Positions 1 to 7,727 of a DNA stretch of 40,890 nt are shown here, piece by piece. The notes beneath the pieces were generated by a model that ran no database searches, was not told where the DNA came from, and saw only the letters and a program-made list of their open reading frames with translations. Source of the DNA: an uncultured Acetatifactor sp. (GTDB lineage: Bacteria > Bacillota > Clostridia > Lachnospirales > Lachnospiraceae); contig CANPYG010000014.1 in the NCBI GenBank assembly GCA_947588205.1, positions 1 through 40,890 of the forward strand, in the 5' to 3' direction. Positions within the stretch are counted from its first letter, which is position 1. Each line of letters starts with the position of its first letter. A program made the position numbers and the translations under genes.

Positions 1-83
1 AGAAAAATTTGACAAAAAAATACCGCATTTCTGCGGCTTGTGGGATTTTTATTCAGTTACAAGTGTCGAAGACCCGTCTATCC

Positions 84-152
84 AATATCTTCTATCCGTT
101 TTTTCTGTTCAATATCTTTCATCCGATATCTTTTGTTCGGTATCTTCTATCC
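84..152. repeat. Degenerate 14-bp tandem repeat array
   Basis: Five units in tandem: 84-97, 98-110 (a 13-nt degenerate copy), 111-124, 125-138 and 139-152. The common core is roughly NNTATCTTYTATCC; units 84-97 and 139-152 differ only in their first two bases. A partial copy may precede at 71-83. The array lies about 120 bp upstream of the citrate synthase promoter. Positions 1-269 otherwise show no convincing gene. The open frame across 9-350 is low-complexity and runs through the array and the promoter. Confidence 0.6.
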
Positions 153-269
153 ATCGAATATAACCGCTTGTCATTTCAATATTTTAATACGTTCCCCGGC
201 AAAATGCAACCGTTAAAACCGGATCCCGTCAGCCCTCTACCTTGTTCCTGTCTTGTCGATATTTTTTTC

Positions 270-299
270 TTGCAATTATGGTTTGGTTTATGTTATGAT
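270..299 (+). promoter_or_regulatory. Probable sigma-A promoter (extended -10) of the citrate synthase gene
   Basis: A -35 box TTGCAA at 270-275 is followed by 18 nt and a -10 box TATGAT at 294-299. The -10 is preceded by TG at 291-292, giving the extended -10 form TGTTATGAT. Transcription would start near 306 and leave a leader of about 115 nt. The leader holds a short GC-rich dyad (GCCGGG at 339-344, CCCGGC at 353-358). Inference from box matches only. Confidence 0.6.
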
Positions 300-419
300 T
301 ATGACAACCGTTTTTTCAAATTTGCGGAGGGGGATACCGCCGGGGCATAACGCCCGGCTTATAGGAACAGCTTACGGAAGGGAAAACGGTCAATTAATAT
401 ATGGAAAGGGGCTGAGCAT

Positions 420-1784
420 ATGAATGAAAACAGTTACTCTGAGATTACACCGGATCTCTTAAGGCTATCCAAGATGTCACAGGAAGCGGGCGTAATTGAG
501 ACAGAGCTTTTTACCAGGTACGAAGTCAAGAGGGGACTCCGGGATCTGAATGGCAAAGGCGTTCTGGCCGGGCTCACGAGGATTTCAGACGTTAGGGCAA
601 GTGAGACGGTCAACGGGGTCAGCGTTCCCTGCCACGGGAGGCTTTTTTACCGGGGTTACGATGTGAAGGACCTGGTACAGGGCTTTACCTCCGACGGCCG
701 GTTCGGTTATGAAGAAATCGCCTATTTGTTGCTCTTTGATAAGCTTCCGGATAAAAAGGAATTAAAGATGTTCCGGGAAATGCTTGCGAACTACAGGACG
801 CTGCCCACCAGTTTTGTGAGGGATATCATCCTGAAGGCTCCAAGCAAGGACATGATGAATACGCTTGCGCGAAGCGTCCTGACCCTTTACTCCTACGACG
901 ACAGGGCAGACGATACTTCCATTCCAAATGTATTGAGGCAGTGCTTACAGCTCATCAGTCTATTTCCTCTTTTAAGCATCTATGGTTATCAGGCCTACAG
1001 CCACTATCACGACGGAAACAGTCTTTACATCCACCAGCCGCAACCCGAATTATCCACTGCAGAAAATATCCTACATATCCTGCGTCCGGACAGCTCCTAT
1101 ACGCCTTTGGAGGCTAAGATCCTGGATATCGCGCTGGTACTGCATATGGAACACGGCGGAGGAAATAATTCTTCCTTTACGACCCATGTGGTGACTTCCT
1201 CGCTGACAGACACCTACTCCACCATTGCCGCTTCCATCGGTTCATTAAAGGGACCTAGGCACGGGGGGGCCAACGTCAAGGTGGTCCAGATGTTTGAAGA
1301 CATGAAAAAAGAGGTTTCCGACTGGACGGACGAGGAGGAAGTAAAGGCTTATCTGCGCAGACTCCTTCATAAGGAGGCCTTTGACCATGCCGGACTGATC
1401 TACGGCGTAGGACACGCGGTTTATTCCAAATCGGATCCCAGGGCGGTGATCTTTAAGAGCTTTGTGGAAAAATTGTCCGAGGAAAAGGGATTACAGAAGG
1501 AATTCGCCCTGTATTCCCTGGTGGAGCGTCTTTCCCCTGAGGTGATCGGGGAGGAACGCCAGATTTATAAGGGCGTCAGCGTCAACGTGGACTTCTACTC
1601 CGGTTTTGTTTATCATATGCTGGGGCTTCCCCTGGAGCTGTATCCCACCTTCTTCGCCATCGCCAGGATCGTCGGATGGAGCGCCCACAGGCTGGAGGAG
1701 CTGGCCAATAACGGCAAAATCATCCGTCCTGCCTACAAGCCTATCGGGGAAGACAGGGATTATGTGAAGATGGACAGGCGCTGA
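420..1784 (+). CDS. gltA: Citrate synthase
   Basis: 454 aa. It condenses acetyl-CoA with oxaloacetate to citrate in the cytoplasm, the entry to the glutamate-forming branch of the TCA cycle. The expected catalytic set is present: His281 in GPRHGG, His332 in GVGHAVYS and Asp391 in VNVDFYSG, with a further His245 in the conserved EHGGGNNSSF segment. The length is slightly above the usual 370-430 aa because of an N-terminal extension of about 50 residues, as in many clostridial members. The start at 420 is supported by AAAGGGG at 405-411 with 8-nt spacing. The gene is transcribed alone, with a promoter upstream and a hairpin downstream. Citrate versus 2-methylcitrate synthase cannot be separated from sequence alone, but citrate synthase is more likely. 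Confidence 0.93.
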   Translation: MNENSYSEITPDLLRLSKMSQEAGVIETELFTRYEVKRGLRDLNGKGVLAGLTRISDVRASETVNGVSVPCHGRLFYRGYDVKDLVQGFTSDGRFGYEEIAYLLLFDKLPDKKELKMFREMLANYRTLPTSFVRDIILKAPSKDMMNTLARSVLTLYSYDDRADDTSIPNVLRQCLQLISLFPLLSIYGYQAYSHYHDGNSLYIHQPQPELSTAENILHILRPDSSYTPLEAKILDIALVLHMEHGGGNNSSFTTHVVTSSLTDTYSTIAASIGSLKGPRHGGANVKVVQMFEDMKKEVSDWTDEEEVKAYLRRLLHKEAFDHAGLIYGVGHAVYSKSDPRAVIFKSFVEKLSEEKGLQKEFALYSLVERLSPEVIGEERQIYKGVSVNVDFYSGFVYHMLGLPLELYPTFFAIARIVGWSAHRLEELANNGKIIRPAYKPIGEDRDYVKMDRR

Positions 1785-1893
1785 CAAATCGATCCGATTA
1801 AAAAAGATGTGCGATCCAGTTGAAAAAGCAAAGCGAGATCTGATTTAGGACATGATATTATGATCCAGTTCAGGAAAAAAATTTTTGACATAA

Positions 1894-1925
1894 CAGCCGC
1901 CGGCAAAGATCTTCGCCGGCGGCTG
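1894..1925. terminator. Intergenic hairpin between convergent genes, likely bidirectional terminator
   Basis: Perfect 11-bp arms CAGCCGCCGGC (1894-1904) and GCCGGCGGCTG (1915-1925) enclose a 10-nt loop. On the minus strand it is followed within about 10 nt by AAAAATTTTTTT, and on the plus strand by a T-rich stretch. It sits between the citrate synthase stop and the stop of the convergent phosphatase gene, so it probably ends both transcripts. Confidence 0.75.
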
Positions 1926-1951
1926 AATGATTTCTTTCCCACGTCTTTTTA

Positions 1952-2674
1952 TCAAGTCATTATTGTAAGGACGGTTAGATTATCATGTCCTCCCGGCACC
2001 CGGTCTATCAGCCGCAAAAGCAGCAGTTCCGCCCATTCCCGGGCGTTCTTCGCCTTTAAGAGGTCGATGAGGATCTCCTCGTCACGAAGGTATTCCCACA
2101 TGCCATCCGAGCAAAGCAGAAACGCATCCCCTGGTTCAATCGGGAAATTCGGAACATAAAACTCCGGCTCGTTCCTGTCCCCGCTTCCCAGGGCGCGCAA
2201 TAGGCAGGATTGATCCTCATCTGTCGCGATCTGATCCCTGGTAATCTCACCCGCCTTATATTTCTTATATGCCACGGAATGATCGTTGGTGACGGAGCAG
2301 ATACGGCTGTCATGAAGGTAGTACAACCGGGAATCCCCCACATTGGTCCAGGTTGCCTGGGATCCTTCCACCGCAAGAACCACCGCCGTACTTTTTAAGA
2401 CGGCGTTTTTTTCCTCCTGCAGGGCCAGAATATTCCGATTTGCCTGGGCAAGCTGTGTCCGCAGCCATTCCTCACAGGGAGCGCCAAATGAGCCCTGAAA
2501 AGCATCCAGCAACGTATCCCTTACACAGGCAGAAGCAAGCTCACCGAAACTGTGGCCACCGAGCCCGTCCGCCACCAGGAAAATCCCATTTCCCCCTATG
2601 ACAGAATATCCTACCGCATCCTCGTTGTAGGCTCTTCCGCCGCTGTTCGTGTATTCATAAATGTCATATTCCAT
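1952..2674 (-). CDS. PP2C-family protein phosphatase (last gene of the phospho-signalling island)
   Basis: 240 aa, a compact soluble PP2C (PPM) phosphatase that removes phosphate from Ser/Thr in a metal-dependent way. Metal-binding motifs are visible: VADGLGGHSFGE near residues 34-45, CSDGMWEYL near 186-194 and GGHDNLTVL near the C-terminus. There is no signal peptide or membrane segment. The start ATG has AAGGGGG with 7-nt spacing. The gene follows the protease-FHA gene by about 93 nt on the same strand and ends the cluster of two kinases, FHA protein and second phosphatase. It probably reverses the phosphorylation made by those kinases; substrates are unknown. It differs clearly from the other PP2C at 4309-5244, so it is not a recent duplicate. 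Confidence 0.9.
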   Translation of the reverse strand: MEYDIYEYTNSGGRAYNEDAVGYSVIGGNGIFLVADGLGGHSFGELASACVRDTLLDAFQGSFGAPCEEWLRTQLAQANRNILALQEEKNAVLKSTAVVLAVEGSQATWTNVGDSRLYYLHDSRICSVTNDHSVAYKKYKAGEITRDQIATDEDQSCLLRALGSGDRNEPEFYVPNFPIEPGDAFLLCSDGMWEYLRDEEILIDLLKAKNAREWAELLLLRLIDRVPGGHDNLTVLTIMT

Positions 2675-2767
2675 ATGGATACCCCCTTATGCAGCAGAAC
2701 TCGATCTGACTGCGTATCTATGTCTCCGCCTGCTTTTGCACTTAAAAATGCGCTGTCTTCTGACCCT

Positions 2768-4285
2768 TTAGCCAAGCTCTAAGCGGATCACGTTGGCCTT
2801 ATCCCCTACATAGAAGCTGTCTCCTACCTTAAGGCGGCAAGGCACATTCGCCTGCAGACGCTGTCCGTTCATCAGGAAGGTGCCGTAAGTGGAGCCCAGG
2901 TCGGTCACCACGAAAGACTGGGTGGACAGGTCAAAGGCAATGGAACAATGCCTGCCGCTGACGCCTGCGGTTCCATCCGCATAGGCGATGGCGCATTTCG
3001 TCCTGTCCCTGCCCACGAGGATGGGAGTGGTGCTCACACTCACACTTAAGCCCCCATGCTGGGGAGACAGAGAACGGGCTACAGGGCCCTTTGCCTTAGG
3101 CGTCGTAACTGCGGAAGCCATCTGCGGCTTTGGTTCGGCAGCCACAGTTTTTCCGCTGGTTTTCCCTTGGGTTTTCCCTTGGTTTTTCCCTGATTTTTTC
3201 AAAACAACCAATACTGCGCCGACAACCGCTGCCACAACGATCACCCCGACAACGATCAGGACGGGATTCATGCCGCCCGATTTATCGGTATCTGCAGGAG
3301 AAACTTCCGTATTTACAGAAGGAACCTCCGCATTTGCGGGAAGGGTCTCCTCCGGCTGTTCCTGCTCGTCTGATGTTCCATCGTTATCCGCCAAAGTGTA
3401 TTTTACATTATTTTTGTCCATCAGGGCTATAGCATGTTCAATATTGACCGCATAATAGAGCTCTGAAGCGTCGTCTCCGCCGGACCAGCCCCAGGTGTTC
3501 ATTCCGATCACATACCCGTCCCCGTCCGTTACCAGAGGACCTCCGGAATTTCCATGATTGATCTCTGCCGTCATCTGAATACTGTGAACACGTGTTCCAG
3601 AAGCAGTCACGAGCTTGCTGATGGCTCCCGGCGTCACCGTTGAATCCTTCATGCTCCATTTGCTGGCGTCAGTAAGGGGATTTTCCGCAACACCCGGAAA
3701 ACCTACGGCATATACGCTTGCTCCCCGCATGTCGTCCGTAGGTACCTTAAGGGTCAGGGGCTTGCGCTTATCAGTAGGCGCATCCAGCTTCAAGATAGCG
3801 CAGTCGGCATCGTTTCCGCCTTCTATATAATCTACTACCACAGCCCCATCGTAATCATCATCCGAATAGTATACCCTCAGGCTGAACTTCCCTACAAAAT
3901 AATAATATAAGGTCACGCCGTTTTGTTTGCCATATTCCCCCTGAAAGCCTTCTACTTCTCCACCTTTCCCATTTTCCAGGAAAAGATCTACTACATGATG
4001 ATTTGTCAAGAGATATTGCGGATCTTTTCCTTTTTCACCCACAAAAAAACCTGTTCCTTGACTTCTCCATGAATCATAACTATATTTATTATAAACTTTC
4101 TTATCTTTATCCACAATATACATCGTACCTGTCTGCTGAACGATCACCACGGCAATGCCTTCATCAACCTCAGTATTATATCCCCCATTTGCCGCCTGAA
4201 CCGATATGCTGCCGCACATCATACTGTTCAACAAAACCATCAGGGCAAGTATTGCCGATAAAATTATTGATGTTCTTTTTTTCAC
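2768..4285 (-). CDS. Membrane-anchored trypsin-like serine protease with cytoplasmic FHA domain
   Basis: 505 aa from a GTG start at 4285, chosen because GAGG lies 7 nt upstream and the frame then opens on a clean signal peptide (VKKRTSIILSAILALMVLLN). A longer reading to 4321 would overlap the upstream phosphatase gene. Domains in order: signal segment; S1C/HtrA-type protease domain with His97 (TNHHVV), Asp161 (DADCAILKL) and Ser247 (GNSGGP); acidic low-complexity linker; one membrane helix at about 340-362; Lys/Gly-rich stretch; FHA domain at about 415-500 with GRD, SGRHC and the STYGTF motif. The implied topology puts the protease outside the membrane and the phosphothreonine-reading FHA domain inside. 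The neighbours are kinases and phosphatases, so the FHA domain probably reads their output. No PDZ domain is seen, unlike classical HtrA. Confidence 0.88.
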   Translation of the reverse strand: MKKRTSIILSAILALMVLLNSMMCGSISVQAANGGYNTEVDEGIAVVIVQQTGTMYIVDKDKKVYNKYSYDSWRSQGTGFFVGEKGKDPQYLLTNHHVVDLFLENGKGGEVEGFQGEYGKQNGVTLYYYFVGKFSLRVYYSDDDYDGAVVVDYIEGGNDADCAILKLDAPTDKRKPLTLKVPTDDMRGASVYAVGFPGVAENPLTDASKWSMKDSTVTPGAISKLVTASGTRVHSIQMTAEINHGNSGGPLVTDGDGYVIGMNTWGWSGGDDASELYYAVNIEHAIALMDKNNVKYTLADNDGTSDEQEQPEETLPANAEVPSVNTEVSPADTDKSGGMNPVLIVVGVIVVAAVVGAVLVVLKKSGKNQGKTQGKTSGKTVAAEPKPQMASAVTTPKAKGPVARSLSPQHGGLSVSVSTTPILVGRDRTKCAIAYADGTAGVSGRHCSIAFDLSTQSFVVTDLGSTYGTFLMNGQRLQANVPCRLKVGDSFYVGDKANVIRLELG

Positions 4286-4308
4286 TTTCTTTTCCTCTTT
4301 TCTCTTGT

Positions 4309-5244
4309 TTATCCACAACATTTCACAACCACCGCCGTATAATTATCCTGGTGGGGTTTAAAGCACGATACGATCTCATCCTCCAGGTTCCGGCACATCA
4401 GGACAGGATCGTCCCCCTCCAGCGCATCCAGAAGCTGTGTCTCGCTTAAGGTGCCGCCCACACCGTCTGAACACGCCAAAAGCACATCCCCTGCCTTCAT
4501 GGGAAGAGGACGGACAGAACCATCCGTTTCATCGAATCCGCTCATCCCCAAAAACTGCGTCAAGGCCGCGCTTTCCGGATCCTGCCTGCCGTCCGTCGGA
4601 TCTATGATCCCCTTACGGATATCTTCCAGATAGATTTCGTTACGCATGTTATGCTCCCGGTTCAGGCGATAAAGATGTCCGTCTCTTTTCAGATAAAAGC
4701 AGCTGTCTCCCACGCTGATGTAATAAAGCAAGTCATTGAACAGGATTCCTGCAACCACGGTACTTCCGCCCTGGCCTTCCAGCAGCCCTTCCACTTCGTT
4801 CGATGCCGCACACACAGCTTTCTTCAGTAAGACCGCCATATCCTCCGTCTTATCCATCCGTTCGTAAGCGCCGCGCAGACAGGCTACCGCCGTCTCGCTG
4901 GCGACCTTACCGTCCTTCATGCCTCCCATGCCGTCGCATACGGCAAAGAACAATCCATGCTTTTTCATCTTTCCGTGGTCAATCGCATTTACGATGCAAA
5001 AGGAATCCTCCTGCCGCTGTCTTGCCCCGATTCCCTGCAGGTTTCCTATACGGTAGCTGAGTTCCCCGCCGTATTCCACCGGCTGAAACGGTGCCTCCGT
5101 CCTGGGGATCCGGCTCCTTTTCCCGGAGGGCTTCTTAGAAGATTTCCCGGAAAGCTTCTTAGAGCCTTTCTCCATAGAAATCCCTGTATTAACCTCTGCG
5201 CCCATTGCCGGGGAGGAAGCTTTCTTATTTTTATGAAAAAACAT
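4309..5244 (-). CDS. PP2C-family protein phosphatase with basic N-terminal tail
   Basis: 311 aa. The PP2C core begins near residue 65 (IGNLQGIGARQRQEDSF). The metal-binding motifs are CDGMGGMKDGK near 102-112, ACSDGVGGTLSE near 265-276 and HQDNYTAVVV at the C-terminus. The first 60 residues are Lys/Ser-rich and low-complexity (several GKSSKKPSGK-like segments), perhaps a docking tail or phosphorylation target. The start follows the FHA gene stop by 2 nt, with GGGAG spaced about 7-9 nt, so the two genes are translationally linked. It is probably the main counterpart of the two kinases upstream. The family assignment is secure; its substrate is not known. Confidence 0.92.
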   Translation of the reverse strand: MFFHKNKKASSPAMGAEVNTGISMEKGSKKLSGKSSKKPSGKRSRIPRTEAPFQPVEYGGELSYRIGNLQGIGARQRQEDSFCIVNAIDHGKMKKHGLFFAVCDGMGGMKDGKVASETAVACLRGAYERMDKTEDMAVLLKKAVCAASNEVEGLLEGQGGSTVVAGILFNDLLYYISVGDSCFYLKRDGHLYRLNREHNMRNEIYLEDIRKGIIDPTDGRQDPESAALTQFLGMSGFDETDGSVRPLPMKAGDVLLACSDGVGGTLSETQLLDALEGDDPVLMCRNLEDEIVSCFKPHQDNYTAVVVKCCG

Positions 5245-5246
5245 AC

Positions 5247-5873
5247 TTACTCTCCCTTGGCGAAACCATCCTTCCAGTTATACTTTTCCCTGCAGAAGGG
5301 TACAAAGACCATCTGGCTTTCACCCATTTCCACAACGTCTCCCGATGACAGCTTGGTAGGGATGTAGACAGGTTCATCATTCACATAGATATTGTTGGCG
5401 CTTTCTCCCGGAATCAGATGAAATGCATTATGTTTTTCATCATAACCGATCCTGGCATGATTTTCCCTGGAGATCGTGGTGTCGCCCTTGATGCAGATAT
5501 CCATCTGCTCGCTACGTCCAATGGTATTGTTCTTGGCCAGGATACGGTAATCCTTTCCCTTATCCGGTCCCAAAATGCAGACGAACCAACCCACCACCGG
5601 CTCAATATTCATGGTCTTTTTGAAAACGGCTACCGTTTTCCCAGTATCCTCGTTACCCGCACCGCCGTAATTCTTGGGCGCCACCGTTGCGCCTAATTCA
5701 CCGCCTGCCAAAGGGATCTGATCCACATAACCGCCTCCCACCGGAACAGTCTTACCGACGCCGGAAGCGTCTCCTCCAAACTCCATGCGGTTTACGCCGC
5801 CGTTACAATATGGGCATGACTGATATTGATCGCTGTCATAAATATGCCCGTTCCCACATTCCACTAATGCCAT
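5247..5873 (-). CDS. FHA-domain protein with N-terminal zinc-ribbon-like motif
   Basis: 208 aa, soluble. The N-terminus has CGNGHIYDSDQYQSCPYC (residues 6-23), a likely zinc-binding knuckle. A Gly-rich linker follows, then a C-terminal FHA domain at about 100-195 with the expected IGRS, SRENHARI and NNIYVN elements (Arg, Ser, His and Asn for phosphothreonine binding). FHA domains bind phosphothreonine peptides, so this is a plausible adaptor between the kinases and a downstream target. Threonines in the linker (GKTVPVG, GKTVAVF) could be kinase sites, as in GarA-type proteins; that is inference. The start has AAGGAGGAG about 7 nt upstream. The gene follows kinase 2 after 96 nt and precedes the phosphatase by 2 nt. 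Confidence 0.9.
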   Translation of the reverse strand: MALVECGNGHIYDSDQYQSCPYCNGGVNRMEFGGDASGVGKTVPVGGGYVDQIPLAGGELGATVAPKNYGGAGNEDTGKTVAVFKKTMNIEPVVGWFVCILGPDKGKDYRILAKNNTIGRSEQMDICIKGDTTISRENHARIGYDEKHNAFHLIPGESANNIYVNDEPVYIPTKLSSGDVVEMGESQMVFVPFCREKYNWKDGFAKGE

Positions 5874-5969
5874 TTTGGTCTCCTCCTTTTTATTTCCATT
5901 AATTTATTATCATTTAATCCCATAAACAGGGAAGCATGACCTTAGATTATGATAAGGAATCACCGACGT

Positions 5970-7679
5970 CTATTTTTTCAACAAATACGCCAGCGCTTTG
6001 ACGCCGACCGCCGCAAGATATCCGGTCAAAATACCAATATACATAATCGGCAGTGTATCCACTGCAAAAAAATGCCAGAAAAGCAACTGTATAAAACCTA
6101 TTGCGATGGGAAGCAAACCTACGGTTAATAACGCCTTGTATTTGGACGATCCCTTCGCAGTAAAGGACAGGAAAAAGCCCAGCGGGCCAAACAGCAGCAG
6201 ATCAGATATCAGGCTTTGCCCGGGAGCCATGCTGAGCCATTCAAATAGCCGCAGAGATATAAGCCCCTTCCACTCTCCATATCTCAGCTGCCGACCTCCT
6301 TCAGTGAACCAAAAGGAAAACGATTCCCATGCGCATTCCGGGGTGGCAACTGTATATAGAAGTCCCCCAAGATAACCTGCGAAAATACAACGCACAATTT
6401 CCGTTCCCCATTGAACGGAGGACTGGTACTTCTTAACCTCCAAAATGCGGCAAATGAGGTAAAGCGCACCGATCATAATTCCCACAATGAAAATGCCGTA
6501 TCTGACTGGGAATATCTCAGCATACCCCACAACATAGATTCTATAACTGTAAACGGTTTTTATCATAATAAATGTTACTATCAGATAAAGCACGATGATC
6601 GCAGTCGCCGCCGCAAGGAAAAGCTTCCTGTAATGCTGCAGGCCTGTCCAGATACCGACAAGGCTCCCCATACCGTGCCCGGAATCCTTTCCGGAAGGAG
6701 GAACATCCTGATCTTGCCCGGGCTGCTGTGTTGTCTGCCCGATTGCGGACGGCGCAGGCTGCCTTTCCTGCCTTTCCTGCCCTTCCTGCCCCTGCTGCAC
6801 GCTCCCGGCTGCCATCAGCGCACCCTTAAATTCTCCCATGGTCTGGAACCGGTCTCCCGGCTGTACGCTCAAAGCCTTTAAGATGGCATCCTCTTTTTCC
6901 CGGGAAATATTCACGCCCAGGCTGCTGGGCGGGATCAGGTCGTCCTCCTCCAGCCGGTCGATGGAATCAGGCGGTCTCTTCCCCGTAATGGCAAAGTAAA
7001 AGCTGGCCCCCACCGTATACACGTCGGTGAAAGGACCCTGTCTCCCGTGTCTGGTATACTGCTCCTTTGGGGCAAAGCCGTGCTTTAACACCACGTCCAG
7101 GCTGCGGCTCTTATCCCCCAGGCTGTAGCGTGCCGCACCGAAGTCTAAAAGCTTCACAGTTCCATCGTTTGTAATGTAAATGTTGTCCGGCGTCACATCC
7201 CTATGGATGATCCCACGGCTGTGTACCAGCGCCAGGGCGTCAATGATATGGATCAGAATGCTTTCCGCCTCATCGTAACTAACCTTCCCGCCCTTCTGCC
7301 GGATATATTCGTCGAAGCTGATGCCTTCCACGAAGTCCATGACAAAGTAAGCGGTGCCGTTTTCTTCAAAATAGCTGTAGATCTTTACGATATTCTCATT
7401 CCCGATAAAGGCTGCCAGAGTCTCCGCCTCCTGCAGGAAACAACTCTTCCCATACTGGAAGCTGTCCGTGCGCTCTCCCGGATAGGAATTCACCGTACTC
7501 CCGGTGCGGGAAGCCAGTGTGTCCGGGAAAAATTCCTTAACAGCGACCTTCTGGCCACTTTTGTGATCCAGGGCCATGTAAGTGATGCCGAAGCCCCCCT
7601 GCCCAAGCACCTTCTGGATAATGTACTGCCCCGCCAGGACGCTGCCTTCCGGCAGGGCAAAAGGATATTTTTCGTTCAT
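5970..7679 (-). CDS. Eukaryotic-like Ser/Thr protein kinase with multi-pass VanZ-like membrane domain
   Basis: 569 aa. The N-terminal kinase domain (about 15-290) has a glycine loop GQGGFGITY, VAVK lysine 48, HRDVTPDN catalytic loop (Asp161, Asn166) and DFGAAR (Asp179). The loop has Thr where Ser/Thr kinases usually have Lys (DxKPxN), a feature shared with its paralogue. A Gln/Glu-rich linker follows, then about six hydrophobic segments from residue 350 to the end. The last part (LLLFGPLGFFLSF and following) resembles VanZ-type membrane domains; this is a weak resemblance. The kinase domain would face the cytoplasm. The start ATG has AGGGGG upstream. It lies 48 nt downstream of kinase 1, whose catalytic domain is close to identical, indicating tandem duplication followed by exchange of the C-terminal half. 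Confidence 0.9.
   Translation of the reverse strand: MNEKYPFALPEGSVLAGQYIIQKVLGQGGFGITYMALDHKSGQKVAVKEFFPDTLASRTGSTVNSYPGERTDSFQYGKSCFLQEAETLAAFIGNENIVKIYSYFEENGTAYFVMDFVEGISFDEYIRQKGGKVSYDEAESILIHIIDALALVHSRGIIHRDVTPDNIYITNDGTVKLLDFGAARYSLGDKSRSLDVVLKHGFAPKEQYTRHGRQGPFTDVYTVGASFYFAITGKRPPDSIDRLEEDDLIPPSSLGVNISREKEDAILKALSVQPGDRFQTMGEFKGALMAAGSVQQGQEGQERQERQPAPSAIGQTTQQPGQDQDVPPSGKDSGHGMGSLVGIWTGLQHYRKLFLAAATAIIVLYLIVTFIMIKTVYSYRIYVVGYAEIFPVRYGIFIVGIMIGALYLICRILEVKKYQSSVQWGTEIVRCIFAGYLGGLLYTVATPECAWESFSFWFTEGGRQLRYGEWKGLISLRLFEWLSMAPGQSLISDLLLFGPLGFFLSFTAKGSSKYKALLTVGLLPIAIGFIQLLFWHFFAVDTLPIMYIGILTGYLAAVGVKALAYLLKK
6761..6796. repeat. 9-bp tandem repeat in the kinase 2 linker
   Basis: Four consecutive 9-bp units (6761, 6770, 6779, 6788), two of them identical (GCCTTTCCT) and two diverged. 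They encode a Gln/Glu/Arg-rich stretch (GQEGQERQERQ) between the kinase domain and the first membrane helix. Unit loss or gain would keep the frame. Confidence 0.7.
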
Positions 7680-7727
7680 CTAAATTTCCCCCTGTTTAAA
7701 TTTTAAGATGTATTCCTCAATACTTTG

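Noticed and set aside
9..350. 113-aa plus-strand frame before citrate synthase
   Set aside because: It runs through the tandem repeat array and the promoter, has no ribosome site, and the Phe/Ile/Ser-rich product looks like translated low-complexity DNA.
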